A stretch of 64,000 nt of DNA from an uncultured SAR116 cluster alpha proteobacterium. Lineage in GTDB: Bacteria > Pseudomonadota > Alphaproteobacteria > Puniceispirillales > Marisalimonadaceae. A program made the translations under genes and the position numbers. Below, piece after piece: positions 47,978 through 57,983 of this stretch. The notes beneath the pieces were generated by a model. It saw nothing but the letters and a program-made list of their open reading frames with translations, had not been told where the DNA came from and did no database searches. Position 1 is the first letter of the stretch. Each line of letters opens with the position of its first letter. The stretch spans positions 18,893 through 82,892 of the forward strand of contig CACHEH010000004.1 in assembly GCA_902578805.1 (NCBI GenBank), read 5' to 3'.

Positions 47978-48463
47978 TTATTTTAAAATAGATGATTTAA
48001 TCTCGTTAGAAGATTTAGTGATTAAATTAATATTTTCTTTATCATCAAGTTTTTGTTTGATATAAATTTTAGAAGACTCAATTACGATACTGCTAGTAAT
48101 TTCCCTAATGTTTTTTACAGCTTCAGCTTCTAACGATAAGATTTTTTGTTTAGCTTGATCTTCTTTTCTTTTAATCATTTCAAGGGATTTTAAGTTTGCT
48201 TCTTTTTGAATTTTCAATGCAGTTTCTTTCGCATCTTTAATTAGATTTTCAGCCTCATCAGAAACATTTTTTTGTTTTTGTAAGGCAAGCCTTAGTTCTT
48301 CTAAAGCTTCTTCTTTAAGTGATTTTGCTTCATTAAGTTCTTTCTCAATCAATAAAGATCTCTCATCTAGTAAAGAAAGTATAGCTTTCTTACCTTTTTT
48401 CCAAACCAATACAAAAAATAGTATAAATGCAACTGCAACCCACGCCGTTTCGTCAAAGTACAT
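47978..48463 (-). CDS. atpF: ATP synthase F0 subunit b
   Basis: The 161-aa protein has one N-terminal membrane helix (about residues 6-24) followed by a long charged alpha-helical stalk, as in subunit b of the peripheral stator. It is the last gene of the F0 operon, following the b' gene by one base. Alphaproteobacteria and phototrophs have the b/b' pair. F1 genes are not in the window, as usual for this class. Confidence 0.93.
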   Translation of the reverse strand: MYFDETAWVAVAFILFFVLVWKKGKKAILSLLDERSLLIEKELNEAKSLKEEALEELRLALQKQKNVSDEAENLIKDAKETALKIQKEANLKSLEMIKRKEDQAKQKILSLEAEAVKNIREITSSIVIESSKIYIKQKLDDKENINLITKSSNEIKSSILK

Positions 48464-48464
48464 T

Positions 48465-49052
48465 TTATTTCTCCATCAATATATTTTTTGATGCTGTATC
48501 AATTGCTTTCTTAACTTCAATCTTATTGTATTTTAAATCGGTTAAATCTCGAATAACTTTTAAAGTAAGTTCTTCGGCGTTGTTTATTACCTCATTTATA
48601 ACTAATTTTTGCATATCCATTATTTTTTTCTCAGCTATGACAACTTTTTCATTTAATTTTTTATTTATTTCTTTTTCATCTTTTTCAATGTTCTTTTTTG
48701 TTTCAGATAAAGCTTGGTTTATAATTAATTGTGATTTTGACTTTAACTCTGTTTGAGAATTAATAATGTTTTCTTTAATTTTTTCTGTCTCTTGACTTGA
48801 AGTCTTGGCTTTTACCAAGTCATTTTGGATGTTGGTTTCCCGGTTATTTAAAATTGATTTTATATTTGGAGTTACCAAATATTTCATCAATAGATAACCT
48901 AAAATCAGTGATACTATGGACCAAAAAACAAGAGACGGATATGTGTTAAAATCTAATTGCGGCAGACCTGCTTTACCTTCATCAGCTTTTGAAGCATAAG
49001 ATAAGTTTATTGTCAGTAGCAGAACTAAGATAAATTTACTATAGTTTGTCAT
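48465..49052 (-). CDS. atpG: ATP synthase F0 subunit b'
   Basis: The 195-aa protein has an N-terminal signal-like hydrophobic stretch, the membrane helix TYPSLVFWSIVSLILGYLLMKYLV (about 37-60), and a long coiled-coil stalk. This is the second b-type subunit (b'), placed between c and b in the operon. The sequence PQLDFNTYPSLVFWSIVS is characteristic of alphaproteobacterial b'. Confidence 0.92.
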   Translation of the reverse strand: MTNYSKFILVLLLTINLSYASKADEGKAGLPQLDFNTYPSLVFWSIVSLILGYLLMKYLVTPNIKSILNNRETNIQNDLVKAKTSSQETEKIKENIINSQTELKSKSQLIINQALSETKKNIEKDEKEINKKLNEKVVIAEKKIMDMQKLVINEVINNAEELTLKVIRDLTDLKYNKIEVKKAIDTASKNILMEK

Positions 49053-49115
49053 TTGTTATTCTTAATAAAGTTAAAATATGCCTATAGTTAAATTACTATA
49101 GGCAGAATTAATTTT

Positions 49116-49343
49116 TTAGAAAGTGAATAATAGTAATAGTGCAATAACTAGTGCGAAAAGTGCAACAGCTTCTGTTAAAGCAAATCCTAAAATAGCTATT
49201 CCAAAAACTTCATTCTTTGCTGCTGGATTTCTTCCCACAGCGGTAACTAATGAAGCAAAAATGTTACCAATTCCAACTCCAACTCCAGCCAAAGCTATAA
49301 CAGCTAGACCAGCTCCTATTAATTTTGCGGCATCCATTTCCAT
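49116..49343 (-). CDS. atpE: ATP synthase F0 subunit c
   Basis: The 75-aa hairpin of two helices forms the rotor ring. The polar loop is [10 protein letters not shown] and the ion-binding carboxylate is E58 in [13 protein letters not shown] see no sodium-binding signature, so it is most likely proton-driven and would use the gradient made by proteorhodopsin and cytochrome oxidase. A purine-rich AAAGGA site precedes the start. Confidence 0.97.
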   Translation of the reverse strand: MEMDAAKLIGAGLAVIALAGVGVGIGNIFASLVTAVGRNPAAKNEVFGIAILGFALTEAVALFALVIALLLLFTF

Positions 49344-49384
49344 AATTTTTTTCCTTTCTTAGTAATTTTTAATTTAGTAATGAA

Positions 49385-50128
49385 TTAGTGTAAATGTATT
49401 GCGTCATGAAGGTACATACATGTTAAAATACTGAAAACATAGGCTTGAAGTGCAGCTACTAAAAATTCAAGTCCAGTCAAACCAATAACTGCCAAAAGAG
49501 GCAATACGGCTCCTGCTTTTAAGACGCCGCCTGCCGATCCCATCATTATTATCAGTCCAGCAAACACCTTCATCATAGTGTGTCCGGCTAACATATTAGC
49601 AAATAATCTTACAGACAAACTAATTGGACGTATAAAGTAAGAGATAATTTCAATTGGTATTAGCAAAGGCGCTAAGCCAATTGGTACACCAGATGGAAAA
49701 AAATATGTAAAAAATTTAAATCCATGTTTTAAAATAGCGATAATTGTTACACCTACAAAAATAATTGCAGCCAATGTAAAGGTAACTGCTATTTGTGATG
49801 TAAAAGTATAACTATAGGGTATCATTCCAAGCAGATTACCAAATAAAATAAACATAAATAAAGTGAATATGAACGGAAAGTAAGCTTGGCTACCATTGCC
49901 TGCATTTTCTTTAACCATATTGGCAACAAACTCATAAGAAATTTCGACTAAAGATTGAAATCTGCTGGGTATGAGTGCTTGCTTTCTTGATCCAAGATAT
50001 AAAAAACAAACAGATCCAAGTATAGATAAAATCATAAACATAGACGCGTTAGTAAAGGATACATCAATACCCATAAAATTAAGTTTGTATATAGATTTAA
50101 TAGTAAATTGTTCTACAGGTGAATTCAT
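49385..50128 (-). CDS. atpB: ATP synthase F0 subunit a
   Basis: The 247-aa membrane protein forms the proton half-channels. The essential arginine lies in SLSVRLFANMLAGH. The last helix LVAALQAYVFSILTCMYLHDAI carries the conserved Gln-Ala-Tyr. It follows atpI by one base and precedes atpE. Confidence 0.97.
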   Translation of the reverse strand: MNSPVEQFTIKSIYKLNFMGIDVSFTNASMFMILSILGSVCFLYLGSRKQALIPSRFQSLVEISYEFVANMVKENAGNGSQAYFPFIFTLFMFILFGNLLGMIPYSYTFTSQIAVTFTLAAIIFVGVTIIAILKHGFKFFTYFFPSGVPIGLAPLLIPIEIISYFIRPISLSVRLFANMLAGHTMMKVFAGLIIMMGSAGGVLKAGAVLPLLAVIGLTGLEFLVAALQAYVFSILTCMYLHDAIHLH

Positions 50129-50129
50129 A

Positions 50130-50438
50130 TTATTTGTCTTTTTCGTTAAAAAATCCCATCTTTAGTCCTTTGCCAGTCAAAACTCTCCAAAGATTGTATA
50201 TTCCAGCTAAACCACCTAATATAAAGAGTATTATAAGGAATAAGGGAGTAGTGTTTATCCACTGATCTAGAGTCCATCCTAAGCCTGCACCAATTATTAG
50301 TCCTGCGAGCAATTCTGTTCCAACTCTATAATAAATATTTAGTGAGTCTTGGTTTTTTGATGATTTTATATTATCCTTCTTAGCTAATGCAATATCAATT
50401 CTTTTTGATAAATTTTTTTCTTCATTTAATTTGCTCAT
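50130..50438 (-). CDS. atpI: AtpI-like F0F1 assembly protein
   Basis: The 102-aa protein has a charged N-terminal third and two membrane helices (about 45-65 and 73-90), with the AtpI/AtpZ pattern GLIIGAGLGWTLDQWINTTPLFLIILFILGGLAGI. It is the first gene of the F0 operon. AtpI helps assemble the c-ring in other bacteria. Confidence 0.9.
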   Translation of the reverse strand: MSKLNEEKNLSKRIDIALAKKDNIKSSKNQDSLNIYYRVGTELLAGLIIGAGLGWTLDQWINTTPLFLIILFILGGLAGIYNLWRVLTGKGLKMGFFNEKDK

Positions 50439-50474
50439 ATTATACTTTCAACTGAAAACTATAAGCGTGCTTAA

Positions 50475-50501
50475 ATTATTTTGAGCTAACACATAAGTCA
50501 A
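50475..50501 (-). promoter_or_regulatory. Candidate promoter of the F0 operon
   Basis: Read on the minus strand, TTGACT (50501-50496) and AATAAT (50480-50475) are separated by 15 bp in the 85-bp gap between smc and atpI. Both match five of six consensus bases, but the spacer is short, so the call is weak. Confidence 0.3.
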
Positions 50502-50523
50502 GAGTTTACTTCAAAAACTTTAA

Positions 50524-53500
50524 TTAGGCTATATCCTTAATCTTATTTGCTTGTTCTAAATCAACAGAAACCAGTCTACTTATTCCTTTATGTTCCATAG
50601 TAACACCAAAAAGCCTATTCATTTTAGCCATCGTCAATCTATGGTGTGTCACAACTAAAAAATAAGTTTCTGTTTCGTCAACTATTTTATCTAATAAGTT
50701 ACAGAATCTGCTAACATTACTATCATCTAAAGCAGCATCTACTTCATCTAAAATACATATTGGAGCAGGATTACACAAGAAAACAGAGAAAATGAGAGAT
50801 ATAGCTGTTAAAGCTTGTTCTCCACCAGACAATAAGGATAGTAATTGCATTTTTTTTCCAGGTGGGCTGGCTAATATCTCCAATCCAGCTTTAAGTGGAT
50901 CATGATCTCCAACTAATTTTAATTCAGCGTCACCACCTCCAAAAAGCTTTTTAAAAAGATTCTTAAAGTTTTTATTTACAAGCTCAAAACTATCTTTAAG
51001 ACGTTGTCTGCCCTCTTTATTTAATTCAAAAATTCCACTTTTAAGTTTTTCAATTGCTAATTCTAAGTCAATTCTTTCCTTAGACATCAATTCAATTTTT
51101 TGTTTCATTTCGTTCATTTCTTCTTCAGCACGTAAATTTACCGCACCTAATGATTCTCTTTCATTTAATAATCTTTGTACTGTTTTTTCCAAAGTTTCGA
51201 TAGATATATTTACTTCTTCCTTGTCACTTAAATTGATAATTTCTTTTAGCTGATTCGACTTAACCCTGAGCCTTTCGTTAACCCTATCCTCGATATTTTC
51301 TATTTTTGTTTTAGCTAGATTAAGTGAAGCTTCTACTCTTATCATGTCTTCTCGAAAAGATGCTAAATTTTGTTCTGAAGATTTTTCTAATTTTTCTGCT
51401 TCGTTAAGTAATGTTTCAGTTTGTACTAACTTATCTGCAGAAAAATTTCTGTTTTGTTCAGCTGATTCAATCTTAAGGTTTAATTCATTTGCTTTTTCCA
51501 CAAAATTATCTGGAAGCTTCTCAAGTCTTGATTTATCTTGTTTCAAGTTATCTAGTCTTACTTTTAAAGATTTTATTCTTGTTTCTGCCTCGTCTTTTCT
51601 ATTTTCCCAATCATTTTTTTGATTGTTAATTTGCATTAAGTTTCTTTGTTGATAACTTTCTTGATTTCTAATTTGTTGTTCTGCAGCCATTGCATCTGTT
51701 AATTCGTTTCTACATTGATCAGCTACATTTCTGATTTTTAATTCGTCAGCAAGTAAAGTTGGCAAGTTTACTGATTTTTCAGATAGTTTTTCTAAATCTA
51801 TTAATTCTTTTTGAGATGTGTCTAAAATATTTTGGTGTTCTTTGAATAAGATAGTGCTTGAATTAATTTTTGAATTTAAACTTGAAATTGATAATTTTGT
51901 GTCATTTAATTCATTATTCAGTAAACTAATTTTAGATTCTATTTCCTTCGTTGTTTCAAAAATTTTTTTTAATTCCAACTTATTTTTACTAATTTCATTA
52001 ACAATATTAAATTCCTCTTTTTCTCTAGTTGGTAATTCATCTTGTAAATTTCTTAATGTTGTAATTTGTTGTAATCTTTCTGAATAACTATTTTGAACAC
52101 CTAAAGGTTGAACATATCCATCCCATCTCCACAAGCCTCCTTTTAAGGTTGTCAACGCTTGTCCAAAAGATAATTCTTTTTGGAGTTTAAGAGCAGTTTT
52201 TTCATTTTCGACAATGCCTATACCGATTAACGCTATATCAAGAATTGAATTCTTTTTAATTTTTGAAATTAAAGGAGTAACGCCTTTAGGTAACTTTTCT
52301 TGAAATTTGGCTGTAATACCATCTTTCCAATAAGATGTTTTCTGTTCGTTTGAGTTATTTGATTTTACAGGAGCTAATATTGTTTCACCTAGAACTGATC
52401 CAATTGGGTCTTGAAGGTTCCCTATATCATCTATTGTTGCTTCCAGAGTATTATTTTTGAATTCGTTATAACCTAATAGTGAAGATAAAGAATTTAAATC
52501 AGCTCTAATTACATTGAGGTCATAATCTATTTTAGCCTTTTTTTCTTTGAGGTGTATTTTAAAATTCTTTTTATTTTCTAATTGTTTTTTTGTTGATTCT
52601 AGCTTATGAATTTCTTTTTTAATTAAATTTTCAATATTAATTCTTTTCTCTTCAAGTTTATCAATTAACTTTTTATCTTCAGAAATATTGAACTGTGATT
52701 TCTGATCTTTCGAATTTTTTATTTTTTCTTTTAATTTATTAATACGATCTTCAAGATCTGATTTGTCAGATTTTATTGAAAAAATTTCAGAATTTATGGA
52801 TGAAAGTTTTGCATCTGCATCTTCAGATTTTACTTTAAGTTCATTCACTCTTTTTGAGGCATTATTTTTCTTAGTTGTAAAATCTTTTGTATCTAATTGT
52901 AGCTTGCCTTTTTCTAAAAGAAGATTTGCAATTGTTTTATTTGCATCGTCTTTTATTTCAATTTCTCTTTTAATATCAGTTTCTATTTGTGTTATTTGGT
53001 TTAAGACATTATTCAAAGTAAATTTTGAAGTTGCTTCTTCTTCTTCTAGTCTTATTTTTGAAATATTTAACGATTGTAGAATGGCAGCTTTTTCTGTTTC
53101 AATTTTTCTTAGCTCAGGTAACTTATTAAATATTTCTAGCTTTGATTTTGTCTTTTTAGATAAGTTTATTTGAGCCTCTTGAACGATATTTTTTGATTTC
53201 TCAAATTTTGTTTCTAGTTCATCAAATTCTTTTTCAGCGGCGTTTAGTATTGACAAGAAAAGCGAAGCTTCTGCTTTTCTTAATCTATCTCCTACTGACC
53301 TGTAACGAGCTGCCTTTCTACCTTGTTTTTCTAATTCAATTAGTTGTTCATTGTATGTATTCTCAATATCTAATAACCTACTTAAGTTATCAGTCGCACC
53401 GTTTAATTTTAATTCCGCTTCATGTCTCCTATTATGTAACCCTTTAATGTTTGCGGCTTCTTCAAGAATTATTCTTCTTTCTTCTAGACTGGACTCAATT

Positions 53501-53955
53501 ATTTGTGAAATCCTTCCTTGACCTACAATTCCTGATGATCGAGCTCCAGTAGCGGTGTCTGCAAAAATTAATTGTACATCTCGAGCTCTAACTTGTTTAG
53601 AATTAACCCTGTAAGTCGAACCTTTCTCTCGTTCGATTTTTCTTGAAATTTCAATTTCGTCAAATTGGTTAAAACTAGCAGGAGCTTTTTTTTCAGTATT
53701 ATCCAATTTAATTGTAACTTCTGCAAAATTTCTTGCCGGACGTTCATTTGATCCAGAAAAAATTACGTCATCCATACCTTCGCCACGCATTTGTCTTGCT
53801 GAGTTTTCACCCATTACCCATTTCATAGCTTCTACAATGTTTGATTTACCACAGCCATTTGGACCAACTATTCCAGTTAGCCCTTCGTTAAGGTCTATTT
53901 CTGTTGGCTCTAAAAAAGATTTAAATCCAGAAATTCTTATCGATTTGAATTTCAT
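50524..53955 (-). CDS. smc: Chromosome partition protein SMC
   Basis: The 1143-aa condensin ATPase has Walker A GPNGCGKS at 31-38, a long coiled coil, a hinge around residues 490-640 (ETILAPVKS to GGLWRWDGYVQPLG), a second coiled coil, then signature LSGGEQALTAI and Walker B PICILDEVDAALDD near the end. It organises and segregates the chromosome as a dimer, normally with ScpA and ScpB (not here). The set dciA-dsbA-smc on one strand is a well-kept alphaproteobacterial order. Confidence 0.97.
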   Translation of the reverse strand: MKFKSIRISGFKSFLEPTEIDLNEGLTGIVGPNGCGKSNIVEAMKWVMGENSARQMRGEGMDDVIFSGSNERPARNFAEVTIKLDNTEKKAPASFNQFDEIEISRKIEREKGSTYRVNSKQVRARDVQLIFADTATGARSSGIVGQGRISQIIESSLEERRIILEEAANIKGLHNRRHEAELKLNGATDNLSRLLDIENTYNEQLIELEKQGRKAARYRSVGDRLRKAEASLFLSILNAAEKEFDELETKFEKSKNIVQEAQINLSKKTKSKLEIFNKLPELRKIETEKAAILQSLNISKIRLEEEEATSKFTLNNVLNQITQIETDIKREIEIKDDANKTIANLLLEKGKLQLDTKDFTTKKNNASKRVNELKVKSEDADAKLSSINSEIFSIKSDKSDLEDRINKLKEKIKNSKDQKSQFNISEDKKLIDKLEEKRINIENLIKKEIHKLESTKKQLENKKNFKIHLKEKKAKIDYDLNVIRADLNSLSSLLGYNEFKNNTLEATIDDIGNLQDPIGSVLGETILAPVKSNNSNEQKTSYWKDGITAKFQEKLPKGVTPLISKIKKNSILDIALIGIGIVENEKTALKLQKELSFGQALTTLKGGLWRWDGYVQPLGVQNSYSERLQQITTLRNLQDELPTREKEEFNIVNEISKNKLELKKIFETTKEIESKISLLNNELNDTKLSISSLNSKINSSTILFKEHQNILDTSQKELIDLEKLSEKSVNLPTLLADELKIRNVADQCRNELTDAMAAEQQIRNQESYQQRNLMQINNQKNDWENRKDEAETRIKSLKVRLDNLKQDKSRLEKLPDNFVEKANELNLKIESAEQNRNFSADKLVQTETLLNEAEKLEKSSEQNLASFREDMIRVEASLNLAKTKIENIEDRVNERLRVKSNQLKEIINLSDKEEVNISIETLEKTVQRLLNERESLGAVNLRAEEEMNEMKQKIELMSKERIDLELAIEKLKSGIFELNKEGRQRLKDSFELVNKNFKNLFKKLFGGGDAELKLVGDHDPLKAGLEILASPPGKKMQLLSLLSGGEQALTAISLIFSVFLCNPAPICILDEVDAALDDSNVSRFCNLLDKIVDETETYFLVVTHHRLTMAKMNRLFGVTMEHKGISRLVSVDLEQANKIKDIA

Positions 53956-53973
53956 TTTTTTTCCAATTTTACC

Positions 53974-54612
53974 TTAAGACTTTTTTGCATTAATTGACTT
54001 CAAAAGTTCTTTTTCAAAGTCTTTGAAAGATAGAGCTCCAGAAATTTTATATTTATTATTTACAATGAAAGTTGGAGTAGAATTTATATCAAAGTTTTTA
54101 GACTCATTCTCCATTTTTGTAACAATTTTCTGCATAAGAGGAATGTTTTGAGAAATGTCATTAAATTTTTTTGATGATATGCCAAATAATTTTGCGATTG
54201 ATTGTAATTCTTTCAAAGGATTTTTTGAATATGCCCACTGTTTCTGCTTTTTTAATAAAATGCTAACAGCTTCTACATATCCATCCTTTGTAGGTATTGA
54301 TCTAGCTAATGTAGCTGCTATAACGGCCAGCCTGTCAAGAGGATAATCAATAAATTCTAATTGAACCTTACCCGTGTCAATATATTTTTTTTTGAGTTGA
54401 GGTAGTGTTTTTATATGAAAGTTAGAACAGTGACCACATGTTAATGAAAAGAATTCTTTTATTTTAATGGGTGCATTATTAGAACCCAAAAATTGTTTTC
54501 GCATTGACTCGTTTAATGAGTTTTGATTTGAAAAACCTTTTTTTGAAAATAAAATAAAAGCACCAATACCTAGTAAAAAAAATCTTCTATTTAAAAACAT
54601 ATGTTTCCCCAA
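53974..54612 (-). CDS. DsbA-like thiol oxidoreductase
   Basis: The 212-aa protein has a signal peptide or anchor (about 8-25), a thioredoxin fold with CGHC active site (C59, C62) and the cis-proline loop NSTPTFIVN. CGHC favours a periplasmic disulfide oxidase or isomerase. It sits between dciA and smc, its standard place in this class. Its reducing partner could be the DsbD-like protein, which is inference. Confidence 0.9.
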   Translation of the reverse strand: MGKHMFLNRRFFLLGIGAFILFSKKGFSNQNSLNESMRKQFLGSNNAPIKIKEFFSLTCGHCSNFHIKTLPQLKKKYIDTGKVQLEFIDYPLDRLAVIAATLARSIPTKDGYVEAVSILLKKQKQWAYSKNPLKELQSIAKLFGISSKKFNDISQNIPLMQKIVTKMENESKNFDINSTPTFIVNNKYKISGALSFKDFEKELLKSINAKKS

Positions 54613-54697
54613 ACTTTTTGCTCATTTAAAATTTCAAATTATAATAAACTTATATACTAAGATTAATGTTCAAAGAACAAGATTTTATTAAATGCAA

Positions 54698-55135
54698 CTA
54701 TTTTTTTCTAGAAATCTCAAATTCTTGCATCACTAATTTCAGTTCACTGTCTGGAAGTATATTAGACTCCAAATTTTCTAAAGTATTTTCCAAAGTACGT
54801 GTCATAGGTTCTTTTTTAATTTCAAGGTTGTTCTGAATGTCAGCTTGAATAATTTTTATTTGTGATATTGCTTTAAACCCGAATCGAGCATTAATTTGAT
54901 CTAGTAGAAATGGAGTTGCATGTTGAACTTCCAGTCCGAAGCCATTTTGGACTTTAATTGTTATTTGGCCATCGATATTTTTTTTTCTACTAAATTTTAT
55001 TTTATGTGGAATTGTTATATCTGCATATTGACCTGCAATATGTGCCCAATTTAAAAATATATGATTTTGAATAGAACCTAATTTACTCAGACTTTTTTCA
55101 ACAATATTTTCTGTGATTTTTAATAAAGACTTCAT
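54698..55135 (-). CDS. dciA: DciA family protein (DUF721)
   Basis: The 145-aa protein has the DUF721 N-terminal domain: a helix, then HIFLNWAHIAGQYADITIPHKIKF and a KH-like sheet that includes QITIKVQNGFGLEVQHATPFLLDQINARFG. DciA proteins assist loading of the replicative helicase in bacteria lacking DnaC. The remaining C-terminal tail is charged. It is divergent from mutY. Confidence 0.82.
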   Translation of the reverse strand: MKSLLKITENIVEKSLSKLGSIQNHIFLNWAHIAGQYADITIPHKIKFSRKKNIDGQITIKVQNGFGLEVQHATPFLLDQINARFGFKAISQIKIIQADIQNNLEIKKEPMTRTLENTLENLESNILPDSELKLVMQEFEISRKK

Positions 55136-55176
55136 ATATTAACAATTATTTTAAATTAAATTCTCAAGTTTTATTA

Positions 55177-55182
55177 TATAAT
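55177..55182 (+). promoter_or_regulatory. Candidate -10 element of mutY
   Basis: A perfect TATAAT ends 9 bases before the mutY ATG. No SD is present, so a leaderless or near-leaderless message is possible. No good -35 box is seen. Confidence 0.3.
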
Positions 55183-55190
55183 AAAATTCT

Positions 55191-56306
55191 ATGTCACAGT
55201 TAAAAAAAAATAACTATAAAACTTTTTCTAATTCATTGTTATCTTGGTACGACCTTAATAGAAGAATTTTACCTTGGAGAGCGCCCCCAGGTGAGATTTC
55301 AAATCCTTATTTTGTTTATTTGTCAGAAATTATGTTACAACAAACTGTAGTAAAAACGGTCATACCATATTTTTTAAAGTTTGTTAGAAAATGGCCTGAT
55401 ATTAATGCCCTTGCAAAGGCAGAATTACATGAGATTAATTCATATTGGGCAGGATTAGGCTATTATAGTAGAGCTAAATATTTACATGAAACAGCAAAAA
55501 TAATTTCTAATAAATATAATGGATTTTTCCCAACAGATAAAAATTCTTTAATTGCCCTTCCTGGTATAGGCGAATATACATCATCAGCTATCATGGCTAT
55601 AGCATTTGATACAAAATCAAATGTCATAGATGGAAATGTTGAAAGAGTTTTTTCAAGATTTTACGCGATTGAAAAACCCATAGAGGAATCAAAGATTTTT
55701 ATCAAAAACATTGCTGAAAAACATCTTCCTAGTCAAAGGCATGGAGATTATGCTCAAGCCTTAATGGATTTAGGATCATTAATTTGTATTCCTAAGTCAC
55801 CAAGGTGTACAATGTGTCCATTATTAGCTATTTGTGACGTTGGTGGTTCAACTCGTGCTAAACAATATCCAATTAAACTTCCAAAAAAAGAAAAAGAAGA
55901 GCGATATGGGTTATTCTTCTACTTAAAAAACAAAGATGGTGCTGTTTTGTTTAAAACAAATAAGAGTAGTGGACTTTTAGCGAACATGGACATGCTACCT
56001 TCTATAGGTTGGTATGAAGAAAGGAATAGGTTTAAATCTTCTCCAAAAATTAACAAAAAAAAACATAAATTTTTAGGGTTAAAATGGAAGATTCTAGATC
56101 AGAATTTGGTTCACATTTTTACCCATTTTAAGCTTAATTGCACTGTAGCAATTGCTATAATAAATGATGAAAATGAATTGCTAATTGACTTAGACAAAAG
56201 TTCTTACAGATTTGTCCAAAAAAAGAATATGAATGATTTAGCCCTACCAAGTTTAATAAAAAAAATTTTAAAATCTTTAAAAAAGGATGAGACACTTTGT
56301 TTTTAA
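55191..56306 (+). CDS. mutY: A/G-specific adenine glycosylase
   Basis: Removes adenine mispaired with 8-oxoguanine. The protein has 371 aa with catalytic E46 (SEIMLQQT) and D147 (VIDGNVERV), the helix-hairpin-helix LPGIGEYTSSAI, and the 4Fe-4S cluster cysteines C199, C206, C209, C215 in the C-x6-C-x2-C-x5-C spacing. A C-terminal NUDIX-like domain with a FTHFKL motif recognises oxoG. It overlaps purH by 4 bp, stop to stop. Confidence 0.97.
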   Translation: MSQLKKNNYKTFSNSLLSWYDLNRRILPWRAPPGEISNPYFVYLSEIMLQQTVVKTVIPYFLKFVRKWPDINALAKAELHEINSYWAGLGYYSRAKYLHETAKIISNKYNGFFPTDKNSLIALPGIGEYTSSAIMAIAFDTKSNVIDGNVERVFSRFYAIEKPIEESKIFIKNIAEKHLPSQRHGDYAQALMDLGSLICIPKSPRCTMCPLLAICDVGGSTRAKQYPIKLPKKEKEERYGLFFYLKNKDGAVLFKTNKSSGLLANMDMLPSIGWYEERNRFKSSPKINKKKHKFLGLKWKILDQNLVHIFTHFKLNCTVAIAIINDENELLIDLDKSSYRFVQKKNMNDLALPSLIKKILKSLKKDETLCF

Positions 56307-57913
56307 TGCCTGAAATGTCTAACTGATGTAAAAATCATTGCAATATTTCTTTCATCAGCAGCTGTAATTACTTCTTTGTCTCGGATAGAACCACCTGGCT
56401 GAATAACAGCAGTTACACCTGCGTTTGCTGCAGCAATTAAACCGTCGGCAAATGGAAAAAAAGCATCACTAGCTACAACGGATTTATGAGCCAATGATGA
56501 TTTCAATTTAGCTAACTTTGACGCTTTTTTGGCCTTCTCGTTAGCTATTGAAGTAGAATCAATTCTACTCATTTGACCTGCTCCAATTCCAACTGTTTGT
56601 AAATTTTTTGCATAAACAATAGCATTTGATTTTGTATGTTTTGCAACTTTCCACGCGAACATTAGATCATCAATTTCTTTTTTTGTTGGTTTCCTTTTTG
56701 TTACTATTTTAATATTGTCACTGTTTAAAACTTTATAGTCACGCGATTGCACTAGTATCCCACCAGAAATAGATTTAAATAATAAACCTTTATCTTCCGA
56801 TGAAGGTAATGAACCAGTTGTCAATATTCTAACATTAGGCTTGTCAGCGAAAATCTCTAAAGCTTCTCTGTCAACACTGGGAGCAATAATAACTTCTAAA
56901 AAAAGTGACTTCATTCTAAGAGCTAAATCTTTTGTTAATTCTCTATTTATACAAACTATGCCCCCAAAAGCACTTACAGGGTCTGTTTGAAGTGCTTTTT
57001 CCCAAGCAGAATTAAGATCATCGTTTTCTGCTACTCCGCAGGGATTAGCATGTTTAATTATAGCAACAGCAGGTTTTTTGAATTCACAGATTAGCTCAAA
57101 TGCAGCGTCTGCGTCATTTACATTATTATAAGAAAGTTCTTTGCCTTGAAGTTTCTTACTATTTGTTATTCCTTTTCTTTTATCAGATGTTTTATAAAGA
57201 GCTGCTTTTTGATGTGGGTTTTCACCGTATCTCATTTCAAATGACTTATTTAAATTAATTGACAAATTTTCAGGAAAAGTTGATGAGATAATATTCTTAT
57301 CTTCTAACCAATCTGAAATGGCATTATCGTATTCTTTTGTTAATTTAAATGCCTTCGCAGCAAGATATTTTCTTTGTGAGTATTTAATTTTTCCATTATT
57401 ATCAATTTGTGAAATAAGTTCTGGATAATCATTAGGATCTGTAACAACTGTTACAAATTCATGATTTTTCGCTCCAGCTCTAATCATTGCTGGTCCGCCA
57501 ATATCAATATTTTCTATTATATCTCTATTTTTAGATGTTTTTTGTAATGTCTCTTTAAATCTATATAAATTAATAATCAAGAGATCTATTTCGTAAATAT
57601 CATGTTTCTGAATTTGTTCTAAGTGTAAAGTATTGTCTCTTCTAAAAAGAATACCGCCATGTATTTTAGGATTTAAGGTCTTAACCCTTCCATCTAAAAT
57701 TTCAGGAAAGTTTGTTTGATCTGATACTTCTTTTACAGGAATAGAATTTTCTTTAAGATATTTAGCAGTTCCACCTGTAGAGAGAATTTCTATTTTATTT
57801 TTTACTAAAACTTTAGCTATTATTTCAAGATCACATTTATCTGTTACTGAAATAAGAGCTCTCTTGATTTTTATATCTTTTGTAGAAAAATTTTCTTTAT
57901 TATTATTTATCAT
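56303..57913 (-). CDS. purH: Bifunctional AICAR transformylase / IMP cyclohydrolase
   Basis: The last two steps of IMP synthesis. The protein has 536 aa. The N-terminal cyclohydrolase shows RALISVTDKCDL, STGGTAKYL and LDGRVKTLNPKIHGGIL. The transformylase half shows KHANPCGVA with its catalytic Lys-His, and ends with DAFFPFADGLIAAANAGVTAVIQPGGSIRDKEVI. It is downstream of a heparinase-like gene and rsmB, a conserved alphaproteobacterial set. Confidence 0.97.
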   Translation of the reverse strand: MINNNKENFSTKDIKIKRALISVTDKCDLEIIAKVLVKNKIEILSTGGTAKYLKENSIPVKEVSDQTNFPEILDGRVKTLNPKIHGGILFRRDNTLHLEQIQKHDIYEIDLLIINLYRFKETLQKTSKNRDIIENIDIGGPAMIRAGAKNHEFVTVVTDPNDYPELISQIDNNGKIKYSQRKYLAAKAFKLTKEYDNAISDWLEDKNIISSTFPENLSINLNKSFEMRYGENPHQKAALYKTSDKRKGITNSKKLQGKELSYNNVNDADAAFELICEFKKPAVAIIKHANPCGVAENDDLNSAWEKALQTDPVSAFGGIVCINRELTKDLALRMKSLFLEVIIAPSVDREALEIFADKPNVRILTTGSLPSSEDKGLLFKSISGGILVQSRDYKVLNSDNIKIVTKRKPTKKEIDDLMFAWKVAKHTKSNAIVYAKNLQTVGIGAGQMSRIDSTSIANEKAKKASKLAKLKSSLAHKSVVASDAFFPFADGLIAAANAGVTAVIQPGGSIRDKEVITAADERNIAMIFTSVRHFRH

Positions 57914-57983
57914 TTATTAACTTTTTTATTTTAATTGGATAGTTTTCAAATAATTTCTTTTCATGGGGTGTGTCAACCTAAAA

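Noticed and set aside
52763..53173. 136-aa and neighbouring hydrophobic frames antisense to smc
   Set aside because: They are the reverse reading of Lys/Glu-rich coiled coil, which gives Phe/Ser-rich spurious proteins.
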